From NCBI GenBank assembly GCA_947468275.1, contig CANIKO010000004.1, forward strand, positions 167,429 through 231,428: a stretch of 64,000 bases of DNA, in the 5' to 3' direction. The notes under the pieces were generated by a model. That model saw only the letters and a list, made by a program, of their open reading frames with translations, had not been told where the DNA came from and did no database searches. The DNA comes from Bacteroidota bacterium (lineage in GTDB: Bacteria; Bacteroidota; Bacteroidia; NS11-12g; UBA9320). A program made the translations under genes and the position numbers. The stretch's first letter is position 1, and each line of letters opens with the position of its first letter. Below, one piece after another: positions 28,300 to 37,864 of this stretch.

Positions 28300-29631
28300 T
28301 TATTTACTAAACCAAGTCTGGAAAATATCATTACCAAAGATGAATACCATCAAGGCTAATAATATAAACATACCTATAAGTTGCATTACATACATAAACT
28401 TTTCGGGCAAAGGGCGACGAATAATCATTTCTATTAGCAGGAATACAACATGACCACCATCTAATGCAGGTATTGGCAATAAATTCATAAATGCTAGTAC
28501 AATAGATATCATTGCTGTGAATCCCCAGAAACGATACCAATCCCAAGTTTCACCAAATAGTTTACCTATTTGAATTGGACCAGCTAACGATTTACGAGGA
28601 TCCATTTCTCCCTTAAACATTTTTCCGAAAGCTGTAATTTGCGTAGATATTAATTCCTTTGAACGATTAGCACCTTCAGGAACTGCCTTAAGTAATGAAT
28701 AATGCTCAGTTTTAGCCCATGATTCGTATTCATACAAATCAGGATTAAAGCCAACTATCAATTCCTTTCCAATAGCAATTTGTTTAATCAGAGTATCTTT
28801 TCCTCGAAGGATAACAAATTCCTGAGTTGTATTCGATTTTAAAGATTGTCTAATTTCATGAAAATAAGTAATTGGTTTATTATCAATGGATAATATAAAA
28901 TCTCCTTTTCTAAGATCAGATTTAGAGGCCGGTGAATTTGGACCAATATTGCCAAGTTTAAACTTCATTCTTTCCTCAATAAAACCACTGTCTTTACCAA
29001 GTTTGGTATATAGGTCGGCAAAATTATCAGGAAGCATTAAAGTGACATTTTCGCCATTTCTATTGATAACATATTGAGTTCCGTTTTTAAGAATCGCATC
29101 TGGATTTTTAGCTTCGTAAAATTTATTAATGGATTTTCCATTCACCGTAATTATTTTATCACCATCTAAAAAACCAACTTTCTTGCCCAATGGCAATGCG
29201 TGAATACCGTATTTAACATTTGCATTTGGCAAATATTGATCGCCATAATAAACCAACGATAATGACATTATTATAATACCTAAAATGGCATTAACAGTAA
29301 CACCACCAAGCATTACTATTAAACGCTGCCAGGCTGGTTTACTTCTAAATTCCCAGGATTGAGGGGGGGTATTCAATTGCTCTTTATCGAGCGACTCATC
29401 TACCATACCGGCTATTTTAACATAACCGCCCAAAGGCAACCAACCAATACCATATTCAGTATCTCCTTTTTTAAAGCTAAAAAGTTTTAAGCCCCATGCA
29501 TCAAAGAAAAGGTAAAATTTTTCAACACGAATTCCAAAAGCACGTGCCGCCCAAAAGTGACCCATTTCGTGTAATGTTATTAAAATTGCAAGAGCCAATA
29601 CGACTTGGCCAACCATTGTTAGTACACCCAT
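28300..29631 (-). CDS. rseP: RIP metalloprotease (site-2 protease), one or more PDZ domains
   Basis: HEMGHFWAAR zinc site, LLPIPALDGGHVVF, PDZ GPNSPASKSDLRKGDFI. Confidence 0.93.
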   Translation of the reverse strand: MGVLTMVGQVVLALAILITLHEMGHFWAARAFGIRVEKFYLFFDAWGLKLFSFKKGDTEYGIGWLPLGGYVKIAGMVDESLDKEQLNTPPQSWEFRSKPAWQRLIVMLGGVTVNAILGIIIMSLSLVYYGDQYLPNANVKYGIHALPLGKKVGFLDGDKIITVNGKSINKFYEAKNPDAILKNGTQYVINRNGENVTLMLPDNFADLYTKLGKDSGFIEERMKFKLGNIGPNSPASKSDLRKGDFILSIDNKPITYFHEIRQSLKSNTTQEFVILRGKDTLIKQIAIGKELIVGFNPDLYEYESWAKTEHYSLLKAVPEGANRSKELISTQITAFGKMFKGEMDPRKSLAGPIQIGKLFGETWDWYRFWGFTAMISIVLAFMNLLPIPALDGGHVVFLLIEMIIRRPLPEKFMYVMQLIGMFILLALMVFIFGNDIFQTWFSK

Positions 29632-29725
29632 TTTTAAATATAAGTCGCGAATTTAAGGAATTAGAAATTAGAAATTGGAAATTAGAAATTAAGAATTGAC
29701 CAATTGGGTAATTTTTATCGTTAAA

Positions 29726-29763
29726 ATATTGTAGAGACTCGATGCATCGGGTCTCTACAATAT
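29726..29763. repeat. 38-bp near-perfect palindrome overlapping the valS 3' end
   Basis: atattgtagagacTcgatgcatcgGgtctctacaatat; only one non-Watson-Crick (G-T) pair. Confidence 0.9.
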
Positions 29764-32370
29764 CAATTGCTTTCGTAATGTTTCTATCTTACTCTCAGCA
29801 TCAGCCTTTTTTTGACGTTCTTTTTCAACCAAATCAGGATTTGCGTTAGCCATAAATTTTTCATTGCTCAGTTTGGCTTCCACCGATTTTAAAAATCCTG
29901 TCAGGTAATCAATTTCCTTTTGAAGCTCAGAATTATCGGCTTGTTTCATTTCCCAACCTAGATATTCGATGCTTATTTCATCTTTATTTACCAATCCTTT
30001 AAAGCCTTTGTTGCTTTTATAAAAATCAATAATTTCAATGTTTCCTAATTTTCGAATAATATCATATAACAACTTATAACCTGAATTATCATCCGTAGAT
30101 ATTGAAATTATGGCTGGTATTTTTGGCGATATACCATTCTCATTTCTTTTGTTTCTTACTAATGTTATTAATTCAAAGGAATTTTCAAATGGAATTGGAT
30201 CAATATCCGGTATTTGTTCAGGCCATTTCGATTTATTTATAAAAGAATTAACATTGCCCAATAACCCGTTTCTAATTTCCTCGGAAATAAAAGGCATGTA
30301 GGGGTGAAGCAATCGCATCAAGCGTTCGAATACCATTTTTACTTGAAGCAAAGCTTTATCATAAATTGGCTGTCCATAGGGTGGTTTCATCATTTCAAGA
30401 TACCATGCACAGAAATCGTCCCAAATCAATTTATAAATACACATTAAAGCATCTGATAAACGAAACTTTTCAAAATGGTCATTTATTTCTTCCAGTGCTA
30501 AATTTAAGCGGCCTTCCATCCAATGCCAGGCTACTTGCGAATAGGTAGTATAATATTCTGTTGGTTCGTTGGTAATTTCCCAGCCCATAACCAATCGATA
30601 GGCGTTCCATATTTTATTGCAAAAATTTCTTCCTTGCTCTACTTGAGTAATATCATATAAAATATCATTTCCTGCAGGAGCACATAATAACATTCCCATT
30701 CTTACCGCGTCGGCCCCATATTCGTCCATAAGATCAATAGGGTCGGGACTATTACCAAGCTGTTTCGACATTTTGCGACGCAATTTATCCCTCACAATCC
30801 CAGTATAATAAACGTTATTGAACGGCTTTTGCCCTCGGTATTCATAACCAGCCATAATCATGCGAGCCACCCAAAAAAAGATAATATCAGGCCCAGTTAC
30901 CAAGTCATTGGTAGGGTAATAATAATCAATGTCTTCATTATTTTTATCATTAAACCCATCAAAAACGGATATTGGCCAAAGCCAAGAAGAGAACCAGGTA
31001 TCTAAAACGTCTTCGTCTTGGTTAAGGTGTTGTGCTTTTGGTTTATTAAATTGTTTTTTATAAATAGCTAATGCCTCATCGTGAGTTTTTGCAACTACCG
31101 TATTGCCGTTTTCATCATACCAAGCAGGTATTCTTTGACCCCACCACAATTGTCGGCTGATGCACCAATCCTTTATGTTTGCAATCCAATGATTGTAGGT
31201 GTTTTTAAGTTTTGAAGGATAAAAATTGATTTCATCGTTCATTACACTATCCAAAACTTCAGGATTTCGAGCCATGTATTTTTTCATGTCCACAAACCAT
31301 TGCTTAGAAATACGAGGTTCAATAACAGCATCGGTTCGTTCGCTATAACCGACTTTGTTTTTAATGGGTTCTTCTCTTTCCAAATGGCCTGATTCAGCCA
31401 AGTCTTTCGCTATTTGCTTGCGAACAGCAAAACGATCCATTCCTATATAGAAACCCGCAGCATCGCTCATTGTGCCATCTTCATTAAAACAATCAATTGA
31501 GGCTACCTTGTGCTTAATACCTAAATTGTAGTCATTAATATCATGAGCAGGTGTAATTTTTAAAACACCTGTTCCAAATTCGGCATCCACGTAATCATCA
31601 AAAATTACGGGTACTTCACGGTTTACAATAGGAACAATAACCGTTTTACCTTTGAATTTTTTATACCTTTCGTCATTGGGGTTGGCGCAAACTGCTGTAT
31701 CTCCAAGCAATGTTTCCGGTCGGGTAGTGGCTACCATAATGTATTCCTCCGAATTAGGAACAAAATACTTAATATAATAAAGTTTTGAATCTACCTCTTT
31801 ATAAATTACTTCTTCATCACTCACGGCTGTCTTTCCTGCGGGATCCCAGTTTACCATTCGGCTGCCCCGATAAATCAAGCCTTTGTTGTGTAAATCAATA
31901 AACACATCAATTACAGCTTCCGAAAGGCTTGGTTCCATAGTAAAACGGGTTCTGTCCCAATCACAACTACAGCCCAATTTTTTTAATTGTTCAAGAATTA
32001 TTCCCCCATATTTATCCTTCCATTCCCAGGCATATCCTAAAAATTCATCACGACTAATATCTTTTTTATTAATTCCTTTTTCCTTGAGCATGGCTACCAC
32101 CTTGGCCTCGGTAGCTATACTGGCGTGGTCGGTTCCCGGCACCCAGCAAGCATTTTTTCCCAGCATTCGGGCACGCCTCACCAACACATCCTGTATGGTA
32201 TTATTGAGCATGTGACCCATGTGCAATACCCCGGTAACATTGGGTGGAGGAATGACTATGGTATAAGGTTCACGGGAATCGGGTGTGCTTTTAAACAGGT
32301 TGTTGTCCAACCAGTGTTTATACCATTTGGTTTCAATGTCTTTGGGCGAATATTTTGAAGAAATTTCCAT
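29755..32370 (-). CDS. valS: valyl-tRNA synthetase
   Basis: PPPNVTGVLHMGHM, KMSKQLGNSPDP, C-terminal coiled coil. Confidence 0.97.
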   Translation of the reverse strand: MEISSKYSPKDIETKWYKHWLDNNLFKSTPDSREPYTIVIPPPNVTGVLHMGHMLNNTIQDVLVRRARMLGKNACWVPGTDHASIATEAKVVAMLKEKGINKKDISRDEFLGYAWEWKDKYGGIILEQLKKLGCSCDWDRTRFTMEPSLSEAVIDVFIDLHNKGLIYRGSRMVNWDPAGKTAVSDEEVIYKEVDSKLYYIKYFVPNSEEYIMVATTRPETLLGDTAVCANPNDERYKKFKGKTVIVPIVNREVPVIFDDYVDAEFGTGVLKITPAHDINDYNLGIKHKVASIDCFNEDGTMSDAAGFYIGMDRFAVRKQIAKDLAESGHLEREEPIKNKVGYSERTDAVIEPRISKQWFVDMKKYMARNPEVLDSVMNDEINFYPSKLKNTYNHWIANIKDWCISRQLWWGQRIPAWYDENGNTVVAKTHDEALAIYKKQFNKPKAQHLNQDEDVLDTWFSSWLWPISVFDGFNDKNNEDIDYYYPTNDLVTGPDIIFFWVARMIMAGYEYRGQKPFNNVYYTGIVRDKLRRKMSKQLGNSPDPIDLMDEYGADAVRMGMLLCAPAGNDILYDITQVEQGRNFCNKIWNAYRLVMGWEITNEPTEYYTTYSQVAWHWMEGRLNLALEEINDHFEKFRLSDALMCIYKLIWDDFCAWYLEMMKPPYGQPIYDKALLQVKMVFERLMRLLHPYMPFISEEIRNGLLGNVNSFINKSKWPEQIPDIDPIPFENSFELITLVRNKRNENGISPKIPAIISISTDDNSGYKLLYDIIRKLGNIEIIDFYKSNKGFKGLVNKDEISIEYLGWEMKQADNSELQKEIDYLTGFLKSVEAKLSNEKFMANANPDLVEKERQKKADAESKIETLRKQLIL

Positions 32371-32482
32371 GTATTAGTAATCTGCGAAATTAAGAATAAT
32401 GTAGGGGTGTTGCAAAGGAGCTGAGATGCAAAGTTTTAGAAGTTAAAATAAAAATATTAAGTCCTTGTTGCAACCAATTGAT

Positions 32483-32490
32483 TAATTTTG
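32483..32490 (+). promoter_or_regulatory. -7 box TAATTTTG
   Basis: exact TANNTTTG 27 nt before the ATG at 32518. Confidence 0.35.
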
Positions 32491-32517
32491 GTGTCTTGCT
32501 TATAAATGAAATAAATT

Positions 32518-34005
32518 ATGAACAAAATTCTTACTCTGTGTATCGGAATTTTATTGGGTTCTACCAATTATTTAAATGCCGAACAACTTTTAGGGATAAA
32601 TATTACTTATAGAAATATTGGTAGCTTAAAATATTCAGTAACTTATCTGGTATATACGGATAAGTCAGATACCTCAACTTTTAAGCCTTTGGTTTTTAAA
32701 GTTATTTCTGGAGCTGCATCTGTTATTAATCAGCCAAAGTTTGTTAAAACTTTTACCTATAAATATGGATGTGAGCCGGATATTAAAGAAACTTTTATAT
32801 CAACCTATCTTGATACGGTTGATTTGGATTTATCAAAATATTCTTCAATAAAAACTTCAGGAAATTGTAGGACTTATTTTACTTGCAAGTACCTAGAAAG
32901 GTATAAAAATTTAAAAAACATTGCACCTAACTCTTATTTTTCTTATGCTTTTATAAACACTTGCAACGGTGCTTCAAATACATCTCCAATATTTAATTAC
33001 AATAATGAATCAACTAATTTAATTTGTATTAATAAAGCATACGATTTAGGTTCAAGTTCAGCAGATACAACGAATTACGATTCCTTGGTTTACACTTTTT
33101 CTTCACCTTATTCTGACCTAAATTCAAAAATTAATTTCCAAAGTGGCTATAGTTTAAGTAATCAATTTGATAGTTATAAACCAACAGGATATTCAGGTCC
33201 TCCAATTCCTGAATCTAATCCTCCAATAGGGATTTTTCTTGATAGTGAATCCGGGGATTTGGTTTTTTCTCCTACAGATAATTCAAATTACGCTACCACT
33301 TCAGAATTAATTGAATATCGAAAAATTGGAAATAAATATTTAGAAGTAGGAGGTATATTAAGTGATTTTGTTCTAAGAGTTGTTAGCGACTGCCCATATA
33401 ACTCTCCACCACGTTTAATTGGGAAATCTAAATATGAAGTAGAAGCTGGTAAGCAAATCTGTTTTACCATAGATTCTTATGACAATACTTATATACCACC
33501 ACCACCTCAAAAACCAGCACCTCCGGATACTGTAAGATTAACTTGGAACAGAGCGATACCTGGAGCCACATTTACAATATTGGATCCAAAAGCAAGACTT
33601 CAAAGTGGTAAATTTTGCTGGACACCGGCATCTAACCAGTATAATGATTTGCCTTTTAGTGTTATAATAACTGCAAGAGATAATGGATGCCCACGTAATG
33701 AAAAAGTTGACATAACCTATACAATTAAAGTTAATAAATCTGTAAACTCCATTTCAAAATCCAATCCTCAAAATATCATTATTTCACCAAATCCTTCATC
33801 CAATGGCCAACTAACTATCACTTCCGATAATATTAAATTTAATGAAATAGGCTTGTTTGATATTTCAGGACAGTTAATGGCGAATTGGAATTTTGAACAA
33901 ACGAATTATTTTTCAAAAGATTTAAGCTTTTTAGCTCATGGCATTTATATAATCCAATGCAAAAATGGGGGAGAGGTGTTCAATTTTAAATGGATACGGG
34001 AATAA
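32518..34005 (+). CDS. secreted protein with T9SS type A sorting domain; N-terminal region related to the 3121..6708 protein
   Basis: signal peptide; IIISPNPSSNGQLTITSD...GIYIIQCKNGGEVFNFKWIRE C-term. Confidence 0.8.
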   Translation: MNKILTLCIGILLGSTNYLNAEQLLGINITYRNIGSLKYSVTYLVYTDKSDTSTFKPLVFKVISGAASVINQPKFVKTFTYKYGCEPDIKETFISTYLDTVDLDLSKYSSIKTSGNCRTYFTCKYLERYKNLKNIAPNSYFSYAFINTCNGASNTSPIFNYNNESTNLICINKAYDLGSSSADTTNYDSLVYTFSSPYSDLNSKINFQSGYSLSNQFDSYKPTGYSGPPIPESNPPIGIFLDSESGDLVFSPTDNSNYATTSELIEYRKIGNKYLEVGGILSDFVLRVVSDCPYNSPPRLIGKSKYEVEAGKQICFTIDSYDNTYIPPPPQKPAPPDTVRLTWNRAIPGATFTILDPKARLQSGKFCWTPASNQYNDLPFSVIITARDNGCPRNEKVDITYTIKVNKSVNSISKSNPQNIIISPNPSSNGQLTITSDNIKFNEIGLFDISGQLMANWNFEQTNYFSKDLSFLAHGIYIIQCKNGGEVFNFKWIRE

Positions 34006-34022
34006 TTGAAACCTTTATCTTA

Positions 34023-34514
34023 CTAAACCAATCCTCCCTTATCCTCTTTTATACTTTCCTCATATTCTTTATCAATCAATAAGCCCCCGCCGTCAGCAGC
34101 TTCCGTAGCCAATACGTCACATCGTTCGTTCATCGGATTTCCGGCATGGCCTTTTACCCAATGAAATTTTATAACATGTTTATTATATAACAATATTATA
34201 GGTCGCCACAAGTCAGGGTTTTTGATATTTTTGAAGCCTTTTTTTTGCCAGCCGTAAACCCAGTTTTTTTCAAAGGCATCCATTACATATTTGCTGTCGG
34301 TATAAATATCAATGACTAAATCATCTTTGGTTAAAGCTTCCAAAGCAACTTTTAAGGCCATTAATTCCATGCGATTGTTGGTTGTTAGCCGATAGCCACC
34401 ACTCAATTCTTTTCGGTGCTGACCAAACATCAATACCGCTCCATATCCGCCTTTACCCGGATTACCCCGAGCTGCTCCATCTGTATAAATTGTTACTTTC
34501 AAAACTTGGTGCAA
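34023..34514 (-). CDS. rnhA: ribonuclease HI
   Basis: IYTDGAARGNPGKGGYGAVL, NNRMELMALKVALEAL, YTDSKYV, WVKGHAGNPMNERCDVLA. Confidence 0.96.
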   Translation of the reverse strand: MHQVLKVTIYTDGAARGNPGKGGYGAVLMFGQHRKELSGGYRLTTNNRMELMALKVALEALTKDDLVIDIYTDSKYVMDAFEKNWVYGWQKKGFKNIKNPDLWRPIILLYNKHVIKFHWVKGHAGNPMNERCDVLATEAADGGGLLIDKEYEESIKEDKGGLV

Positions 34515-34650
34515 TATTATGCCAAATATTGAAAACCGACAGAAAAAAGAGGTATTGCTACCTTTAATTACCTTAAATGTAATTTTATGAGCTCTTTGTC
34601 AAATTGCTCTTTGTAAAAAAATATTTTTAATGTAGGTTTGGAATCCAATT

Positions 34651-36978
34651 ATGAGTAAAAGACTCTACCCTTTATTTTTCTGGTTATTATTCTCAATTCC
34701 TGCATTTTCTCAATACGATTATCGTTTGTTTGGATACGTAACCGACGAGGCAACTGGTGAACCATTAATTGGAGCAAGGATTAACCTTCCTGATTGGCAA
34801 ACCGAAACCTACACTAATAATTTCGGGTATTTTAGTATTTCAGTTCCTCCTCAAGATTTTTATGTTGAATATAGTTTTGGCGGATTCAAAACTAAAATCG
34901 ATTCGGTATACATTGATGCCGATATACAGGTAGATATTAAAATGCAAAAAATAGCGGTGGACGAATCGCAAATTAATGATGTTAAAAAATCTCAGAGCGA
35001 TGTCACTAATCCCATTTGCGGTAAAATAGATGTACCAACGGGTTTATTAAAAGAGTTGCCATATTTATTATCAGAACCTGACCTTATTAAAGGATTGCAA
35101 AGCCTACCTGGTATTACAGCTGGAAATGAATTTGGGAGTAACTTATACATTAGGGGAGGAGGGGCCGACCAAAATTTAACCTTACTAGATGGGGTTCCAG
35201 TATATAATGGCACTCATATATTTGGAATGTTTTCTATTTTTCAGCCTGATATTACCAATTCCATTCAAGTATATAAAGCTGGTTTTCCCGCCCGATATGG
35301 AGGTCGAGTGAGCTCTGTTGTTGATATTACATCTAACGAGGGGACTAATAAAGAACATTATGGCAGGGCATCTATGGGATTGCTGATTGCCAAACTATCT
35401 GTTCATGGGCCATTGGGTAAAAAGGAAAAAACAACCTATTCATTTGGATTAAGAAGAACTTATTGGGACGCATTGAGTATTTTTCAAGCATCTGGCAGTA
35501 ATCTTAATATTCCTGTTGTTTCAGATTATAACTTAAAAATTAAACATAAGCTTACTAAATATGATAATCTTATATTCTCAGCATATTATGGTCGCGATAA
35601 ATATCCATTTGATCTTTCAGATTCATTAACTCAAGTAAAGATTAAAATTCAATATGGCAACGCTTCGTCAATTCTTCGGTGGAATCATATATTTAGCCCT
35701 AAGTTATTTTCCAATTTATCAGTTAGCACTACCCAGAGCAAAGTAAATTATAATATTACCGAAACCTATTTTGATTCCTTATCTGGTAAAAATAAAACTT
35801 CAAAATATGATTACAGAAATGGAATTTCAGATATTGCAGTAAATGCTGAATTTGAGTATAGTTTAAATAATTATCATTACATGCATTTTGGTATCCAAAA
35901 TACCAACCATTTTATCAATCCTGGTTTTAGTGAAATAACAAACTCCGATAATTCTGCACCGACAATAAGCGGTAAAAAAACGCCTTCATTTAATCCTGAA
36001 ATAGCTGCATATATTGAAGATGATTATAAAATTTCTGATCGTCTAAAAGTCAATGCCGGTCTAAGAGCCGTTTATTTCACAAATAAAAGTTATAATTATT
36101 CCCCATTCTTCTTGGAACCTCGAATTTCAGGACGCTATATTCTTAATCCTACATTGGCCCTAAAAGCTTCATATGCCCGTATGCATCAAACTGTATTTTT
36201 GCTTACTAATTCGGGAATTGGGTTGCCTTTTAACTTTTGGGTCCCTGCTACTCTAAAAATTCCAGCTCAACAATCCGATCAAATAAATATAGGAATTGCC
36301 AAAGAATTAAAAGATGGATTCAGCCTTTCAATAGATGCTTATTATAAAAATATCAAAAATGTATTGTTTGCGAAAGAAGACCCTCAGTTTTTTGACAATG
36401 CTCAGGATTGGCAAAAGATATTAGAAACTGGCAAGGCTAATAATTATGGCTTAGAAATGCTTATTAATAAACGCACAGGCTACCTAACAGGTTGGTTGGG
36501 TTATACGCTTGCATTTGCAAACCGCAAATTTGATAACCTAAATCTTGGAAGGTCATTCGAGTTTTCATACAACAGACGAAATACAATTAACTTGGTTATG
36601 AATTATCGACTTACAGAATGGAACTCGTTGTTTATGAATCTAACTTTGGCTTCTGGTCGCCATTTTACAATTCCGGGTGGCAAATATTTGGATGTTGATG
36701 GCAATGTAATTTTAGATTACAGTTCACTTAATAATTATAAAGGTCCATTTTTTCAAAGACTTGATTTAGGCTGTCTATTTGAAAGAAATAATAGCAACCG
36801 AATATTTGAACAACAGGCTTTTTTAACGCTTTACAATGCTTTATTAGCTAAAAATCCAATGACCATTTTTGCTGAATATGTACCAAATAGCAATAATCCA
36901 AATAAAGGGTCGTATAAGCTAAAGCAAAAATCGGTTCCTTTTTTTATACCAGGTATTACCTATATATTAAGATTCTAA
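34651..36978 (+). CDS. TonB-dependent receptor with N-terminal carboxypeptidase-regulatory-like domain
   Basis: GYVTDEATGEPLIGARINL, plug LYIRGGGADQNLTLLDGVPVYN, long barrel, C-terminal Phe (YILRF). Confidence 0.93.
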   Translation: MSKRLYPLFFWLLFSIPAFSQYDYRLFGYVTDEATGEPLIGARINLPDWQTETYTNNFGYFSISVPPQDFYVEYSFGGFKTKIDSVYIDADIQVDIKMQKIAVDESQINDVKKSQSDVTNPICGKIDVPTGLLKELPYLLSEPDLIKGLQSLPGITAGNEFGSNLYIRGGGADQNLTLLDGVPVYNGTHIFGMFSIFQPDITNSIQVYKAGFPARYGGRVSSVVDITSNEGTNKEHYGRASMGLLIAKLSVHGPLGKKEKTTYSFGLRRTYWDALSIFQASGSNLNIPVVSDYNLKIKHKLTKYDNLIFSAYYGRDKYPFDLSDSLTQVKIKIQYGNASSILRWNHIFSPKLFSNLSVSTTQSKVNYNITETYFDSLSGKNKTSKYDYRNGISDIAVNAEFEYSLNNYHYMHFGIQNTNHFINPGFSEITNSDNSAPTISGKKTPSFNPEIAAYIEDDYKISDRLKVNAGLRAVYFTNKSYNYSPFFLEPRISGRYILNPTLALKASYARMHQTVFLLTNSGIGLPFNFWVPATLKIPAQQSDQINIGIAKELKDGFSLSIDAYYKNIKNVLFAKEDPQFFDNAQDWQKILETGKANNYGLEMLINKRTGYLTGWLGYTLAFANRKFDNLNLGRSFEFSYNRRNTINLVMNYRLTEWNSLFMNLTLASGRHFTIPGGKYLDVDGNVILDYSSLNNYKGPFFQRLDLGCLFERNNSNRIFEQQAFLTLYNALLAKNPMTIFAEYVPNSNNPNKGSYKLKQKSVPFFIPGITYILRF

Positions 36979-36982
36979 AACC

Positions 36983-37864
36983 ATGAAAAAAATCCTATTT
37001 ATACTCTTTATTATCGCCGGTTTGGGGTCATGTACAGAGGAAATACCTACAAGTACAATTGATAAATATTCAGAAAAACTGGTTGTTAACGAATATTTTA
37101 ACAATATCGAACCTTTCTCAATTCAAGTTTCAGTGAGTAAGGATGCCTATAAAGATGCTGATCCATATATATTAACCAATGCGGAGGCAATTGTATCATT
37201 AAGTGAAAATGGCAATTCTATTCCATTATCTTACAATAGTTTTGACCGCGTTTTTACATCCAATTTAAAACCTCAACCTGGTAAAAATTATAATCTTGTT
37301 GTAACGTCTAAAATTTTTGGTACAGTTACAACAAGTGGTGCATTGCCAAATAATATTTCAAATAAAAGTGCTATATTTATTGAAAATGGGGGTATTGATA
37401 TGCAAGGAAATAAATCGGACCTTTTAAAACTAACCTTTAAAGACGATGGAAATACTAAAGACTATTACAAACTAAATTTTTTCTACTACAGTGAATTGAT
37501 TGGTAAATTTAATGCCTTTGATTTTGAACTTAAAGATATTTTAACAGCAGTAAATACAATAAAAACACGTGACGGAGGCTTTCTATTTAGCGATGAATCG
37601 TTTAATGGTAAAGACAAAACATTTACGGCTGTCCCTCCTTTTGGTTTAGTAGCTGCAAATACAGGAGCCAAATATTTAATTCAAATACAACGCCTTAATG
37701 ATGATTTTTGGAAGTATAATACCTCGCTAGAGCAGTATAGGGGAGGACTTAATGGTGGTAGTGGTTCTAATATTTTTGGTGGCGCTGTAATTGTATACTC
37801 CAATATTCATAATGGATTGGGAATATTTGCCGGCTCAAATATTGAAAGTGATACGCTTAAATAA
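36983..37864 (+). CDS. DUF4249-type lipoprotein
   Basis: lipobox GLGSCTEE, position 4 nt after the TonB receptor, family-like LVVNEYF...VSVSKDAY. Confidence 0.8.
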   Translation: MKKILFILFIIAGLGSCTEEIPTSTIDKYSEKLVVNEYFNNIEPFSIQVSVSKDAYKDADPYILTNAEAIVSLSENGNSIPLSYNSFDRVFTSNLKPQPGKNYNLVVTSKIFGTVTTSGALPNNISNKSAIFIENGGIDMQGNKSDLLKLTFKDDGNTKDYYKLNFFYYSELIGKFNAFDFELKDILTAVNTIKTRDGGFLFSDESFNGKDKTFTAVPPFGLVAANTGAKYLIQIQRLNDDFWKYNTSLEQYRGGLNGGSGSNIFGGAVIVYSNIHNGLGIFAGSNIESDTLK

